A stretch of DNA of 64,000 bases from Anaerolineales bacterium (lineage in GTDB: Bacteria; Chloroflexota; Anaerolineae; Anaerolineales; Villigracilaceae). Made by a program: the position numbers and the translations under genes. Under the pieces are notes generated by a model. The model worked only from the letters and a program-made list of their open reading frames with translations, ran no database searches and had not been told where the DNA came from. Numbering within the stretch: the stretch's first letter is position 1; every line of letters starts with the position of its first letter. This document shows, in pieces, positions 50,531 to 58,718 of this stretch. The DNA lies in NCBI GenBank assembly GCA_013360875.1, contig JABWAU010000005.1, positions 1-64,000 on the forward strand, given 5' to 3'.

Positions 50531-50818
50531 CTACTCCTTCCATTTTCCTTGGTCATACTCTTGGTGGGTCAACACAGCCCGAATATAAATAATGTGTCGA
50601 TTGTAATGGATCGCGGCAATCAAACGCACTTTGTTGCCGCCAATATTGAATACCGTTAATTTGCCAACTTGGTCTGCACTGCCATAAGTTTTTCGTAACT
50701 CCGCAAAGGATTTGAATTCGTTCTTCTTTGCCTGTCGGTACCAATTCTGTAAAGCAGATTTGGTATCTGGGTGCTTTTCTGCGAACTCATTGAGGCGTTT
50801 TCGTGTGATGATGTGCAT
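50531..50818 (-). CDS. higB: HigB-family mRNA interferase toxin
   Basis: 95 aa; MHIITRKRLNEFAEKHPDTKSALQNWYRQAKKNEFKSFAELRKTYGSADQVG..VFNIGGNKVRLIAAIHYNRHIIYIRAVLTHQEYDQGKW. Confidence 0.9.
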   Translation of the reverse strand: MHIITRKRLNEFAEKHPDTKSALQNWYRQAKKNEFKSFAELRKTYGSADQVGKLTVFNIGGNKVRLIAAIHYNRHIIYIRAVLTHQEYDQGKWKE

Positions 50819-50843
50819 GGTTGGCTAAGTAATTATACCCTCT

Positions 50844-50876
50844 GCGGTAACTGATGAAAACGGGGTTTTCGATGCG
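50844..50876. repeat. Copy 2 of the GCGGTAACTGATGAAAACGG repeat
   Basis: GCGGTAACTGATGAAAACGGGGTTTTCGATGCG. Confidence 0.85.
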
Positions 50877-51138
50877 GGTCATGACCTCACCCTGTTTGAG
50901 TTAATTGATCGGCGTGTCGGGTTGTCCCTCTCCCGCGGGGAGAGGGTATGGGGACGAATTCTTTTCTGAGGTGATGAAGAGCTGGGTTGCATGATTGAAT
51001 GAGATTATACCGCCCTTGCTTTGTAAAAATAGCCCGACGGTTTATCGTGGGCGAACGAGACGGGAGAGAGGTTCGGCTTTTCTGTGTGCTGTGGCATGGA
51101 TGTGTCCCTTGCGGAGGATTATGCACTTGTCACCGCAT

Positions 51139-51234
51139 GGACGTAAACGTCCACGCTATTCGTACGAAGCCGACTCAAGTCGGCTAATCGGCTTCGCCGA
51201 TTTTGTACGAATAGCCCGACGGTTCAACGTCGGG
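51139..51234. other. Multi-hairpin noncoding structure with a three-way junction
   Basis: GGACGT aa ACGTCC; CTATTCGTAC[AGCCGACTcaAGTCGGCT][AATCGGCttcGCCGATT]GTACGAATAG; CCCGACG gttcaa CGTCGGG. Confidence 0.7.
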
Positions 51235-51327
51235 CGGGTAATAGGTGAAGTGAGACTCGGCTAGGGAAGATGGGAGAGATGTTTGGTGTTTCTGTGTGCC
51301 GTGGCATGGGTGTGTCCCTTACAGAAG

Positions 51328-51603
51328 TTACTTTACAATGCCTCGATCATCCAAAAACTCAACGGGGTCTTTGTCCTTGCCGTGTTCCCACATCAAGGAG
51401 AAGAACCAAATTCCACTTTCGCCGATCCAGAAATCGGCGGGGGTGAAGGTCATGTTTGAGTCTAGGGGTTTCTTGTCACTTTCGGGGGTGTACTCCGCTT
51501 GCCAGCCGAAGATTTCTCCCTGCCAGTATTTGCCAACCGAATGAAGGTGATTCGCAAACGACTTGACTTCCTTCAAATCCGGGACAGCTTTGATAACATT
51601 CAT
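51328..51603 (-). CDS. Small hypothetical protein, third gene of the JAMM module
   Basis: 91 aa, overlaps the preceding stop by 4 nt. Confidence 0.55.
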   Translation of the reverse strand: MNVIKAVPDLKEVKSFANHLHSVGKYWQGEIFGWQAEYTPESDKKPLDSNMTFTPADFWIGESGIWFFSLMWEHGKDKDPVEFLDDRGIVK

Positions 51604-51863
51604 TGCCCACGCAAAACTTGCTTGATTTTTATATCATCGCCTCCGACTTCGATAATCAAATCGCCGCCGCGTGTGTTGATGTAATCTTTGGCTCCGTAGT
51701 TAATCCGCCAGAGCATACCGTTATCAGCATGCTGGGTGATTGTGACAAGGCTCTGGACGATGTCCACGCCCAATTCACGGGCGCGCTTATTGGCTGTCGC
51801 CATTACCCTCGCGAGCGTCACAGCCATATCATCTTGAAGAACTTCGGAAGAAAGAGTAGCCAT
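51600..51863 (-). CDS. Small hypothetical protein, second gene of the JAMM module
   Basis: 87 aa, 11 nt downstream of the JAMM gene. Confidence 0.55.
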   Translation of the reverse strand: MATLSSEVLQDDMAVTLARVMATANKRARELGVDIVQSLVTITQHADNGMLWRINYGAKDYINTRGGDLIIEVGGDDIKIKQVLRGQ

Positions 51864-51874
51864 TCTAAAACTCC

Positions 51875-52309
51875 TTACGAGTTAAACACGGTTTCCGTGT
51901 CATCCATTTCACGTACTTGTCCGGCGGGTGATATAAGATAAATCACCGCTTGAGAGATTACGAACTCGCCAACATAGTCATTGCCTTTCAAGTCAGGGTC
52001 ATCGCGGACAGCGCGTTTGTCAGTTTCACTTGGTTCTTGAAGATAGTCACTGCCTGTGTTGGGATGTGTATGAAACGACGCGACAATCTCCAAATCATTT
52101 ATCGTGCAATCTCTATGAGGCGGAACTTGAATCGTGTCCTGTAATCCTCTTTGCCAACGTATAACGCTCAAATCTCCATCTGCATCTCTGACAACAAAAC
52201 CGCCTTCTTCGTGTCCGCCTGTCGCACCCGGATTTGAATCTATCCATGCTTGTTGCAATCCAGAGCGGATATTGGCGTCGAATAAAACAGTTCTTGATGT
52301 CAGCGGCAT
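51875..52309 (-). CDS. JAMM/MPN(+)-type metalloprotease-like protein
   Basis: 144 aa; HEEGGFVV and ASFHTHPNTGSDYLQEPSETD fit E...HxHPx(10)SxxD. Confidence 0.75.
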   Translation of the reverse strand: MPLTSRTVLFDANIRSGLQQAWIDSNPGATGGHEEGGFVVRDADGDLSVIRWQRGLQDTIQVPPHRDCTINDLEIVASFHTHPNTGSDYLQEPSETDKRAVRDDPDLKGNDYVGEFVISQAVIYLISPAGQVREMDDTETVFNS

Positions 52310-52362
52310 AGGGGAATTATACCGCTTCCCCTATAGCAAAATTCTATGCGCGAGAACACGCG

Positions 52363-52394
52363 GCGGTAATTGATGAAAACGGACTTTTCGATGG
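52363..52394. repeat. Copy 3 of the GCGGTAACTGATGAAAACGG repeat
   Basis: GCGGTAATTGATGAAAACGGACTTTTCGATGG. Confidence 0.8.
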
Positions 52395-52561
52395 GCGGGA
52401 CCTATCCCCCCGCCCTTCCCAAATGGGAAGGGAGCTTAAAGTCTGGTGGGTTTGTTGATTTTCCAAGGCAATGTGCAGTTTCGAGAAGCAAAGGCCTCTC
52501 CCCATTTGGGGAGACGGGAGAGGGGTTTGGTGATTCTGTGTGCCGTGGCATGGGCGTGTCC

Positions 52562-52903
52562 CTACTTAATCCCAAACAACACTTTCAATTTACCATCCAC
52601 TTCCTTTTGCTTTGATACTGGCAATTGTCCCAATTCACGGACGATGATACTGGATGCAACCGTCATCATTCGATGGAGTTGCAAGGTGGAGGAGACTCGC
52701 AAGCCCGTCGAAGAGAAGTCTTTATCTGTTTCGGCGAATACGAGATCGGTCGAGAGTGGCTTGTCAGGCACGCGGCTGGTGATGAAGGCTAAAACTACAT
52801 GCTTGTGCTCACCGATAGGTTCGGTCAGACATACAGCAGGTCGCACCTTTGTGCTGGAAAGGTCGTCAAACGGAAAAGGGACAAGCACAACCTTATGCTT
52901 CAT
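52562..52903 (-). CDS. PemK/MazF-family toxin
   Basis: MKHKVVLVPFPFDDLSSTKVRPAVCLTEPIGEHKHVVLAFITSRVPD. Confidence 0.85.
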   Translation of the reverse strand: MKHKVVLVPFPFDDLSSTKVRPAVCLTEPIGEHKHVVLAFITSRVPDKPLSTDLVFAETDKDFSSTGLRVSSTLQLHRMMTVASSIIVRELGQLPVSKQKEVDGKLKVLFGIK

Positions 52904-53162
52904 AAAACGGTTTTCCGTCGCTGATTGTGTAAATGTCTTCTTCGGGGTCGCGCAGATATTCAAAAGCAGGGTTGCTTAGGGTTGCTTTTAGCCAGTCCGT
53001 TTCGCTCCAGTCAACTGCAATCTCGGTCAGCGGCGAAAGAACAATGACACGAACGCGTTTCGGTCCAGCAAAGGGAAGAATACCGTCCAGTTTGAGTTGG
53101 TGGTTTTCGTCAACTGTCCCTGTCATTTCTATGGCTGTCATCGGAACTTCCATCTTGCACAC
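52893..53162 (-). CDS. Putative antitoxin of the PemK/MazF pair
   Basis: Small ORF overlapping the toxin start; GTVDENHQLKLDGILPFAGPKRVRVIVL resembles an AbrB-type antitoxin N-terminus. Confidence 0.7.
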   Translation of the reverse strand: MCKMEVPMTAIEMTGTVDENHQLKLDGILPFAGPKRVRVIVLSPLTEIAVDWSETDWLKATLSNPAFEYLRDPEEDIYTISDGKPFYEA

Positions 53163-53216
53163 TGCCTTTCATGGTTTGTATTGGTAAATTTGTGTCGGCT
53201 TTCGTTATTATACCCC

Positions 53217-53400
53217 GCGGTAACTGATCAAAACAGACTTTTCGATGTGCGGGACCTCACCACTTCGACATGGCTTCGCCAGTCAGTGCGGCGCCTGATT
53301 GGGTTGATTGATCGGCGTGTCGGGTTGTCCCTCTCCCGCGAGGAGAGGGTATGGAGTTGACTTCTGTTCTGCAGGAATGGAAATTTGGGTTGCATAGTTG
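53217..53400. repeat. Long copy 4 of the dispersed repeat
   Basis: GCGGTAACTGATCAAAACAGACTTTTCGATG...GGTTGATTGATCGGCGTGTCGGGTTGTCCCTCTCCCGCGAGGAGAGGGTATGGAGTTGACTTCTG...TTGGGTTGCATAGTTG. Confidence 0.85.
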
Positions 53401-53420
53401 GCTTCGCTCATTATACTTCC

Positions 53421-53453
53421 GCGCTAACTGATGAAAACGGACCTTTCGATGCG
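53421..53453. repeat. Copy 5 of the dispersed repeat core
   Basis: GCGCTAACTGATGAAAACGGACCTTTCGATGCG. Confidence 0.8.
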
Positions 53454-53607
53454 ACCCGGCGCGGGTGGCTCTTCGGAGGGGAATATGCAAGAAGGTGAGA
53501 AGACGTTCACAAACATCCCTCCTGATTCTTTGCCTGTTGCGACTGCGAAATCAACCGGTAACGGCGGTATAATTCCCATGCTTTTCTCCTGAGGCTCGAT
53601 CCATTCT

Positions 53608-55071
53608 TTGCAGACAGGCAGAATCTCCGTGCGTTTTCTTAGAATTCTACTGGATGAAACCTTTGTGAAATATCCCCTCTCGATGGGCGTCTTCGTATCG
53701 GTTGGCGTGTTCCTTTTGTATGCCGGAACGCTGGTGCCGGAAGTGGGGTGGGGGGACTCGGCCGAATTGTCCCTGGTTGCATATCAACTTGGTTTGAGTC
53801 ATCCGCCCGGATATCCGTTCTACGCCATTTTGGGGAAGGCGATGACGATGCTCTTTTCCGAACCGGCTATTGGGACAAATCTGCTGAGCGCGGTCTGTAC
53901 GAGCCTCGCGGCCGGGGTGATGAGCATGATCCTGTTCGATCTGACCGCCAGGGCAATGATCTCGATCGCCATTCCGGTCCTTTTTTCGGTCTTGCCGAAC
54001 ATTTGGGAAATGGCTGTCGTGACGGAGGTCTATAATGTCAACATCTTTTTCCTGGGTGTTTCGATTTATCTGTTTCTGAAAGCGGAACAATCCGACTTCT
54101 CGAAATACCTGCTCCCATCGGCGGTCTTGTTTGGGCTTTCACTCGGAATCTATCAAGCCAACCTGCTGTTGCTCCCCGTGTTTCTACTGGTGTTGTGGGT
54201 GCGATCTCCCGGAAACAGAGTCGTAGGGAGACTGTTATTATTTTGTTCCATCGTTGGGATCATCTGGATTTTATTTGCAGGCTACGCGGTGATCCGTTCA
54301 CGGGCCGCATTGGCGATAAATTATCCCCTCAATTCACTTCAGGAGATCGTGACGTATGTAACCGGAGCGAATCTCAGTCCGCCGTTCCCGAAGGACCCCG
54401 CCCATTATGTGAACCGCACGCTGGAACACGCCCGCGTATTCTCGAAAAATTTCCTGTACCTGCCGATTCCCTTCGGACTTTTGGGAGCGGTTGCGCTATT
54501 TTCGAACAGGCGGACGCCCGCATTATTCCTGACATTCCTTTTTGCCGTCAATTATCTGTTCTTCAGTTACTACGCGGTCAGCGACTATCTCACGATGCCA
54601 ACGCCCTCCTATTTCATCTTTTCGATATTTATCGGATGTGGACTGGCTTTTCTTTTCCGCCGATGGTCAACCGGAAACAGGACTGCCGAATATGCGGGTG
54701 TGGCTGTATGCATCCTTTTGGTGGGGGCGCAACTTTTCCTTCAATTTCCCGCGCGATTCGAACGCTCCAATACCATCCCTGTCACCAACCTGATTATTCC
54801 TGCATTGGAGGCATTTCCACAGGATGCCGTTGTCATCAGCCGTTGGGAAAGATTTACCCCGATGTTGTATTTTCAACAAACCCGAGATCTCCGAACGGAC
54901 GTCACTCTGGTGGTCTCTGACAATTATCTGGCTCAAATAGATGCCTACTACAACGAGATGCCCGACAGTCGAATACTGATTGACAACCAGGACAGGGAAT
55001 TAACCGAAAAATACCGAATCGAACGCTTCCACCGGCGCTGGTTCCTGATCATTGCTCCCGTCGAGAATTGA
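53608..55071 (+). CDS. DUF2723-family integral membrane protein (glycosyltransferase-like)
   Basis: 487 aa; LVPEVGWGDSAELSLVAYQLGLSHPPGYPFYAILGK, many TM helices. Confidence 0.88.
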   Translation: MQTGRISVRFLRILLDETFVKYPLSMGVFVSVGVFLLYAGTLVPEVGWGDSAELSLVAYQLGLSHPPGYPFYAILGKAMTMLFSEPAIGTNLLSAVCTSLAAGVMSMILFDLTARAMISIAIPVLFSVLPNIWEMAVVTEVYNVNIFFLGVSIYLFLKAEQSDFSKYLLPSAVLFGLSLGIYQANLLLLPVFLLVLWVRSPGNRVVGRLLLFCSIVGIIWILFAGYAVIRSRAALAINYPLNSLQEIVTYVTGANLSPPFPKDPAHYVNRTLEHARVFSKNFLYLPIPFGLLGAVALFSNRRTPALFLTFLFAVNYLFFSYYAVSDYLTMPTPSYFIFSIFIGCGLAFLFRRWSTGNRTAEYAGVAVCILLVGAQLFLQFPARFERSNTIPVTNLIIPALEAFPQDAVVISRWERFTPMLYFQQTRDLRTDVTLVVSDNYLAQIDAYYNEMPDSRILIDNQDRELTEKYRIERFHRRWFLIIAPVEN

Positions 55072-55262
55072 ACGGAAGAACATCCCATGCCGGTTTCACA
55101 TGCCCGCGCGATCCGCCTGATACACGCTGGATACATGATTCCTTCCCGTCGCCAAGATATTGTGGAACTAAATCCCCGTGTCGGGTGGGCGCTCGTTGCC
55201 TTGTTTGTGGGGAAGTGGGGGGCGGAAAGTAAAAAGTGCTCGTTGGGGAGGCGGGCTCTTGG

Positions 55263-55652
55263 TTAGAGTCCCGCCAGTTTTCTCCAGTCAATTTTTCCGT
55301 CTATCGAATATTCGTTGAGAAAATCATTGGTAACTCGATTTAGGGCTGAATTGAATTTTTCTTCATATTCATTGCTCAGAGACGCTACATAATATCCGAT
55401 TTTGTCTTGAGGAACGTCCGGACCCAATTTTTTGCTTAAGGCGTCAAATAGCTTTTCTTCTTGTTCCATCATGTATTCATCGAGAACATGATATATCAAC
55501 TCTCCCGCAATTGTGATTTCGCCGGACCTAAAGAAGGCGGAACGGGTGGCGATCAATTTATCCAAATTTAGCTGACGCAATATCTCGATACGCGCCTTAT
55601 GAAAATCTTTAACTTCTCGCTTTACCCAGTTAGGAGGATCGCGGGTAATCAT
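55263..55652 (-). CDS. Small PmeII-like companion protein without a catalytic core
   Basis: 129 aa; KDFHKARIEILRQLNLDKL...QEEKLFDAL and DFLNEYSIDGKIDWRKL resemble the ends of the neighbouring PmeII homologue. Confidence 0.65.
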   Translation of the reverse strand: MITRDPPNWVKREVKDFHKARIEILRQLNLDKLIATRSAFFRSGEITIAGELIYHVLDEYMMEQEEKLFDALSKKLGPDVPQDKIGYYVASLSNEYEEKFNSALNRVTNDFLNEYSIDGKIDWRKLAGL

Positions 55653-56406
55653 ATTTTCCTTTTGATTCTCCTTTCTTCTTTTCTGAATTGAATCTTACAA
55701 GTTTTTCCCAATTAATTGATCCGTCATCAAAACAGAAATCATTGAGAATTTCACGGGTAAATAGATTTACGATGTTTGCATATTCTTTGGCAAACTCTTC
55801 GTTTCTTTCTTTTGCTCTATGACCCAATGGTTCGACTATATCAATATACAAACGGTCATTTCCAGATATGAATTCCCAAAAATCCTGCCCACAGATCTTG
55901 AGATACTCTCCTTTGTCTGGTTTGGCGTCCGTTCCAGAGCAGCAACCGTTCACTGCGATAATATTTACATTTCTCACGCCCGCGCGCAAAACCTTCAGCG
56001 CCTGCTTAAAGTTTTGCTTCATTTTCTTGATCTGGTCACTATTACCCCAATTGGGACCTGACTTTATTGAGACTACATATAATGCGCCGTCGCGTTCAAA
56101 TTCGAGATCAATTCCTGTCGTCGAAGATTTCCTCCCCCCAAAGGCTTTGGAGCAGACAAATATTGCAAGTCCTTCGAGAAATTCTCCAAAGATTGCCTCT
56201 TCCTGCGATGAAAGGTGCGCTCTTAAAAGCGACTCGACCAAGTCTTGTCCTTTCGTCACATGTTTTGCTTTGAAAAGATAGGGATTCTTTCTTTTCAAGA
56301 CCTGTTCGAGTTTCAACTTTCGCAGGTTATCTGCCCTTCGTTTGTGGAAGTCGCCAATATTTTCTTCCACAAACTTGACAACGTCATTTAGATTTAGTGG
56401 CTGCAT
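55630..56406 (-). CDS. PmeII-family type II restriction endonuclease
   Basis: 258 aa; GDFHKRRADNLRKLKLEQVLKRKNPYLFKAKHV, LSSQEEAIFGEFLEGLAIFV, TGIDLEFERDGALYVVSIKSGPNWGNSDQ. Confidence 0.85.
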   Translation of the reverse strand: MQPLNLNDVVKFVEENIGDFHKRRADNLRKLKLEQVLKRKNPYLFKAKHVTKGQDLVESLLRAHLSSQEEAIFGEFLEGLAIFVCSKAFGGRKSSTTGIDLEFERDGALYVVSIKSGPNWGNSDQIKKMKQNFKQALKVLRAGVRNVNIIAVNGCCSGTDAKPDKGEYLKICGQDFWEFISGNDRLYIDIVEPLGHRAKERNEEFAKEYANIVNLFTREILNDFCFDDGSINWEKLVRFNSEKKKGESKGKYDYPRSS

Positions 56407-57265
56407 ATTTCCCTTTTTTCTCCATGAGCGCCAATTGCGTTGCAGGTAATTGCTTTGCGGGCTTAACGTCCTTTTGCGCTACTTCGAAGTATTCGGGCAG
56501 AATTTCTATGCCAATTGAGTTCCGTCCCATTTTTTGAGCGACTCGATTGGTTGTGCCTGAACCCATAAAGGGATCGAGTACCCAATCGCCCGGCTTCGTA
56601 AATAACCTGATGAACCATTCTGGCAGATCTTCAGGAAAGACCGCGCTGTGATTACGATTTTTTGTTTCTGTTGCTAAATATAAAACATTGGTCGGATAAG
56701 CCTTCTCTCGACCGATCCAGTTTGCGATTCGTTTGCCAAAGCCGCTTCCCACTTTCGACGGATCGCGAACCTTGTCTGTTTCGCTAAGATTCTTGAGCCG
56801 TCGTTCCGCCCAATCTCCCATCGGAACCATGACTTCTTCCTGATACATGTGGAATTTATGCGCCTTGTTGAATTGTAAGAGTCTTTCCCAAGAATCGCGG
56901 AAACGGTTGGGCCACTTTCCTGGATAGGAATTCTTTTTGTGCCAGATAAATTCCTCCGTCCACAGCCAGCCTTGCCTTCGCATTTCCAGAATTAATTCGA
57001 TGACGTAAGTGTGCCGTTCTCCGTTGACGACTTTCTCCTTGATGTTCAAAACAAAAGTTCCTGTGGGCTTCAAGACGCGAAGTAATTCTTTTGTTGTGGG
57101 TAAGAACCACTCAACGTATTCATCTGGTTTGATCCCGCCATAGGTGTTCGCGCGACTGTCCGCATAAGGTGGCGATGTGAAAATTAAATCAATAGAGTCG
57201 TCCTTCAATGTTTTGAGGACTTCCCTGCAATCTCCGAGTACAAGTTTTGCCTGAACTTCTGACAT
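56384..57265 (-). CDS. Site-specific DNA methyltransferase (SPPY, beta-class)
   Basis: 293 aa; DLIFTSPPYADSR, DPFMGSGTTNRVA. Confidence 0.92.
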   Translation of the reverse strand: MSEVQAKLVLGDCREVLKTLKDDSIDLIFTSPPYADSRANTYGGIKPDEYVEWFLPTTKELLRVLKPTGTFVLNIKEKVVNGERHTYVIELILEMRRQGWLWTEEFIWHKKNSYPGKWPNRFRDSWERLLQFNKAHKFHMYQEEVMVPMGDWAERRLKNLSETDKVRDPSKVGSGFGKRIANWIGREKAYPTNVLYLATETKNRNHSAVFPEDLPEWFIRLFTKPGDWVLDPFMGSGTTNRVAQKMGRNSIGIEILPEYFEVAQKDVKPAKQLPATQLALMEKKGKYAATKSK

Positions 57266-57471
57266 TATTTCTCAACCCCGTTTATTTCCAGTACATCGTT
57301 GGCTGTCGAATCTATCTCTTTGAGTTCAAGCCCAAAGGTTTCCTTGTCGTTTTCTGTCGAATCGTCCTTGTATCCCAGGAAAAACTCAGATAAAACAGCC
57401 GCGTCCTGCGCTGATTTGGCTTCGATTTTTATGACATAGGTTCGTGAAAGAGATACTTCATATAGCGGCAT
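57265..57471 (-). CDS. Small protein upstream of the methyltransferase, resembling DpnD/PcfM-type proteins
   Basis: 68 aa, stop overlaps the methyltransferase start; YEVSLSRTYVIKIEAKSAQDAAVLSEF. Confidence 0.5.
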   Translation of the reverse strand: MPLYEVSLSRTYVIKIEAKSAQDAAVLSEFFLGYKDDSTENDKETFGLELKEIDSTANDVLEINGVEK

Positions 57472-57508
57472 GGGTTACTCCTGATAAAAACGCAGTCTTC
57501 AGGGCGAA

Positions 57509-58666
57509 TTATACCTGAACCGTCTCCGCCCTCTTCTCTCTCAACATCCACGCCAAAGGCGAAGCGGCGAGCACCAAGCCCGACGTCATCGCCAGCACGG
57601 TGGGAAAGCCGTAATTCTCCGCCAGCGGACCGGTCAACAACATGCCCAAGACGCCGGACGAGAAGATAAAGCCGAGAATCAAACCCGAAGCCAGCGCCAT
57701 GCCGCCGGAGACGATCCGCTGCGCCAGTACGACCATAATGCTATGTACCGATCCCGTACACGCGCCTGCCAGCGGAATCAACAAATACAGCCACGGCGAC
57801 CATCCGATGCGGCTCATCACGAAGATGGGAATGGATGCCAGCAGCAATGCCGCCGCCGCGACCTTGCGTTTGGCGAAGCGATCCCCGAAATGACCGCCGA
57901 TCACATTACCCAGCGCCGACCCGCCCATGAACAAGCCCGCGATATTCCCGTATGTAACGGCGCTCAGCCCCAGATCCTTGAGATATTTCGGGAAGAAGTT
58001 GATCATGTTCGCCTGCGACCACGATTGAAGCGTGGCAACAATGGCAAGCAGAATGATGAAACTCCAGGCGGCTTGCAGGCGGATCTTCCCGTCGCTGTCC
58101 TTTGCCCTCGGGTGCGGATGGTTATGCCGCAATTGATACAAAAGCGCGAACCCGATCGGGATCGAAACGACCGGCAAAACGATCATGGCGGGCAATCCCA
58201 GCCGGAACAGGATCATGCCCGTGATGACGGGACCGATGAAATGTCCGAGTTGACCCGCCATGAAGAACAACGACGCGGCGGTCGTCTCGCGTCCCTGCAG
58301 GCGGTGGCGTCCCTGAAGGGTGGCTTGGACGGCGCCCACAGGATGAAAGGAGGAGGAACCGAGCGCGGCGACGATCAGGCAGAGCAGTCCCCATTCGCCG
58401 GGGATGAGTACCGCGCCCGAATAGAACACGGTCATCCACAACACGCCGCCCGCCGCCATCCAGCGCGGACCCACGCGGTCCGAGATCCAGCCGAAGAAGG
58501 GCTGCGTCAGCGCGGAGACCCAAACGTAGATCGCCGAGTACAGTGCAATTTGTGTTTCGGTCAAGCCGAGGTAGGTCAACAACACGGGGCGGCTGGCGTT
58601 GAACACATCCACCATGAAATGACTCATCGCGACGGATGAGAAAAGCGAATCGAAAAGTAAGGGCAT
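57509..58666 (-). CDS. MFS transporter, fosmidomycin-resistance (Fsr)-like
   Basis: 385 aa, 12 TM-like; FMVDVFNASRPVLLTYLGLTETQIALYSAIYVWVSALTQPFFGWISDRVG. Confidence 0.82.
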   Translation of the reverse strand: MPLLFDSLFSSVAMSHFMVDVFNASRPVLLTYLGLTETQIALYSAIYVWVSALTQPFFGWISDRVGPRWMAAGGVLWMTVFYSGAVLIPGEWGLLCLIVAALGSSSFHPVGAVQATLQGRHRLQGRETTAASLFFMAGQLGHFIGPVITGMILFRLGLPAMIVLPVVSIPIGFALLYQLRHNHPHPRAKDSDGKIRLQAAWSFIILLAIVATLQSWSQANMINFFPKYLKDLGLSAVTYGNIAGLFMGGSALGNVIGGHFGDRFAKRKVAAAALLLASIPIFVMSRIGWSPWLYLLIPLAGACTGSVHSIMVVLAQRIVSGGMALASGLILGFIFSSGVLGMLLTGPLAENYGFPTVLAMTSGLVLAASPLAWMLREKRAETVQV

Positions 58667-58718
58667 GAGGATTTACGATACTTCGATACGGCTTCGCCAG
58701 TCAGTACAAGTTTAGGAT

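Noticed and set aside
49952-53453. Classical integron attC array
   Set aside because: No integrase in the window, no clear RYYYAAC/GTTRRRY pairing, and the repeats sit 5' rather than 3' of the genes.
57481-57515. Possible sixth copy of the CTGATGAAAACGG repeat upstream of the PmeII operon
   Set aside because: Only CTGATAAAAACG is shared before the similarity is lost; more likely a chance match around the promoter/RBS.
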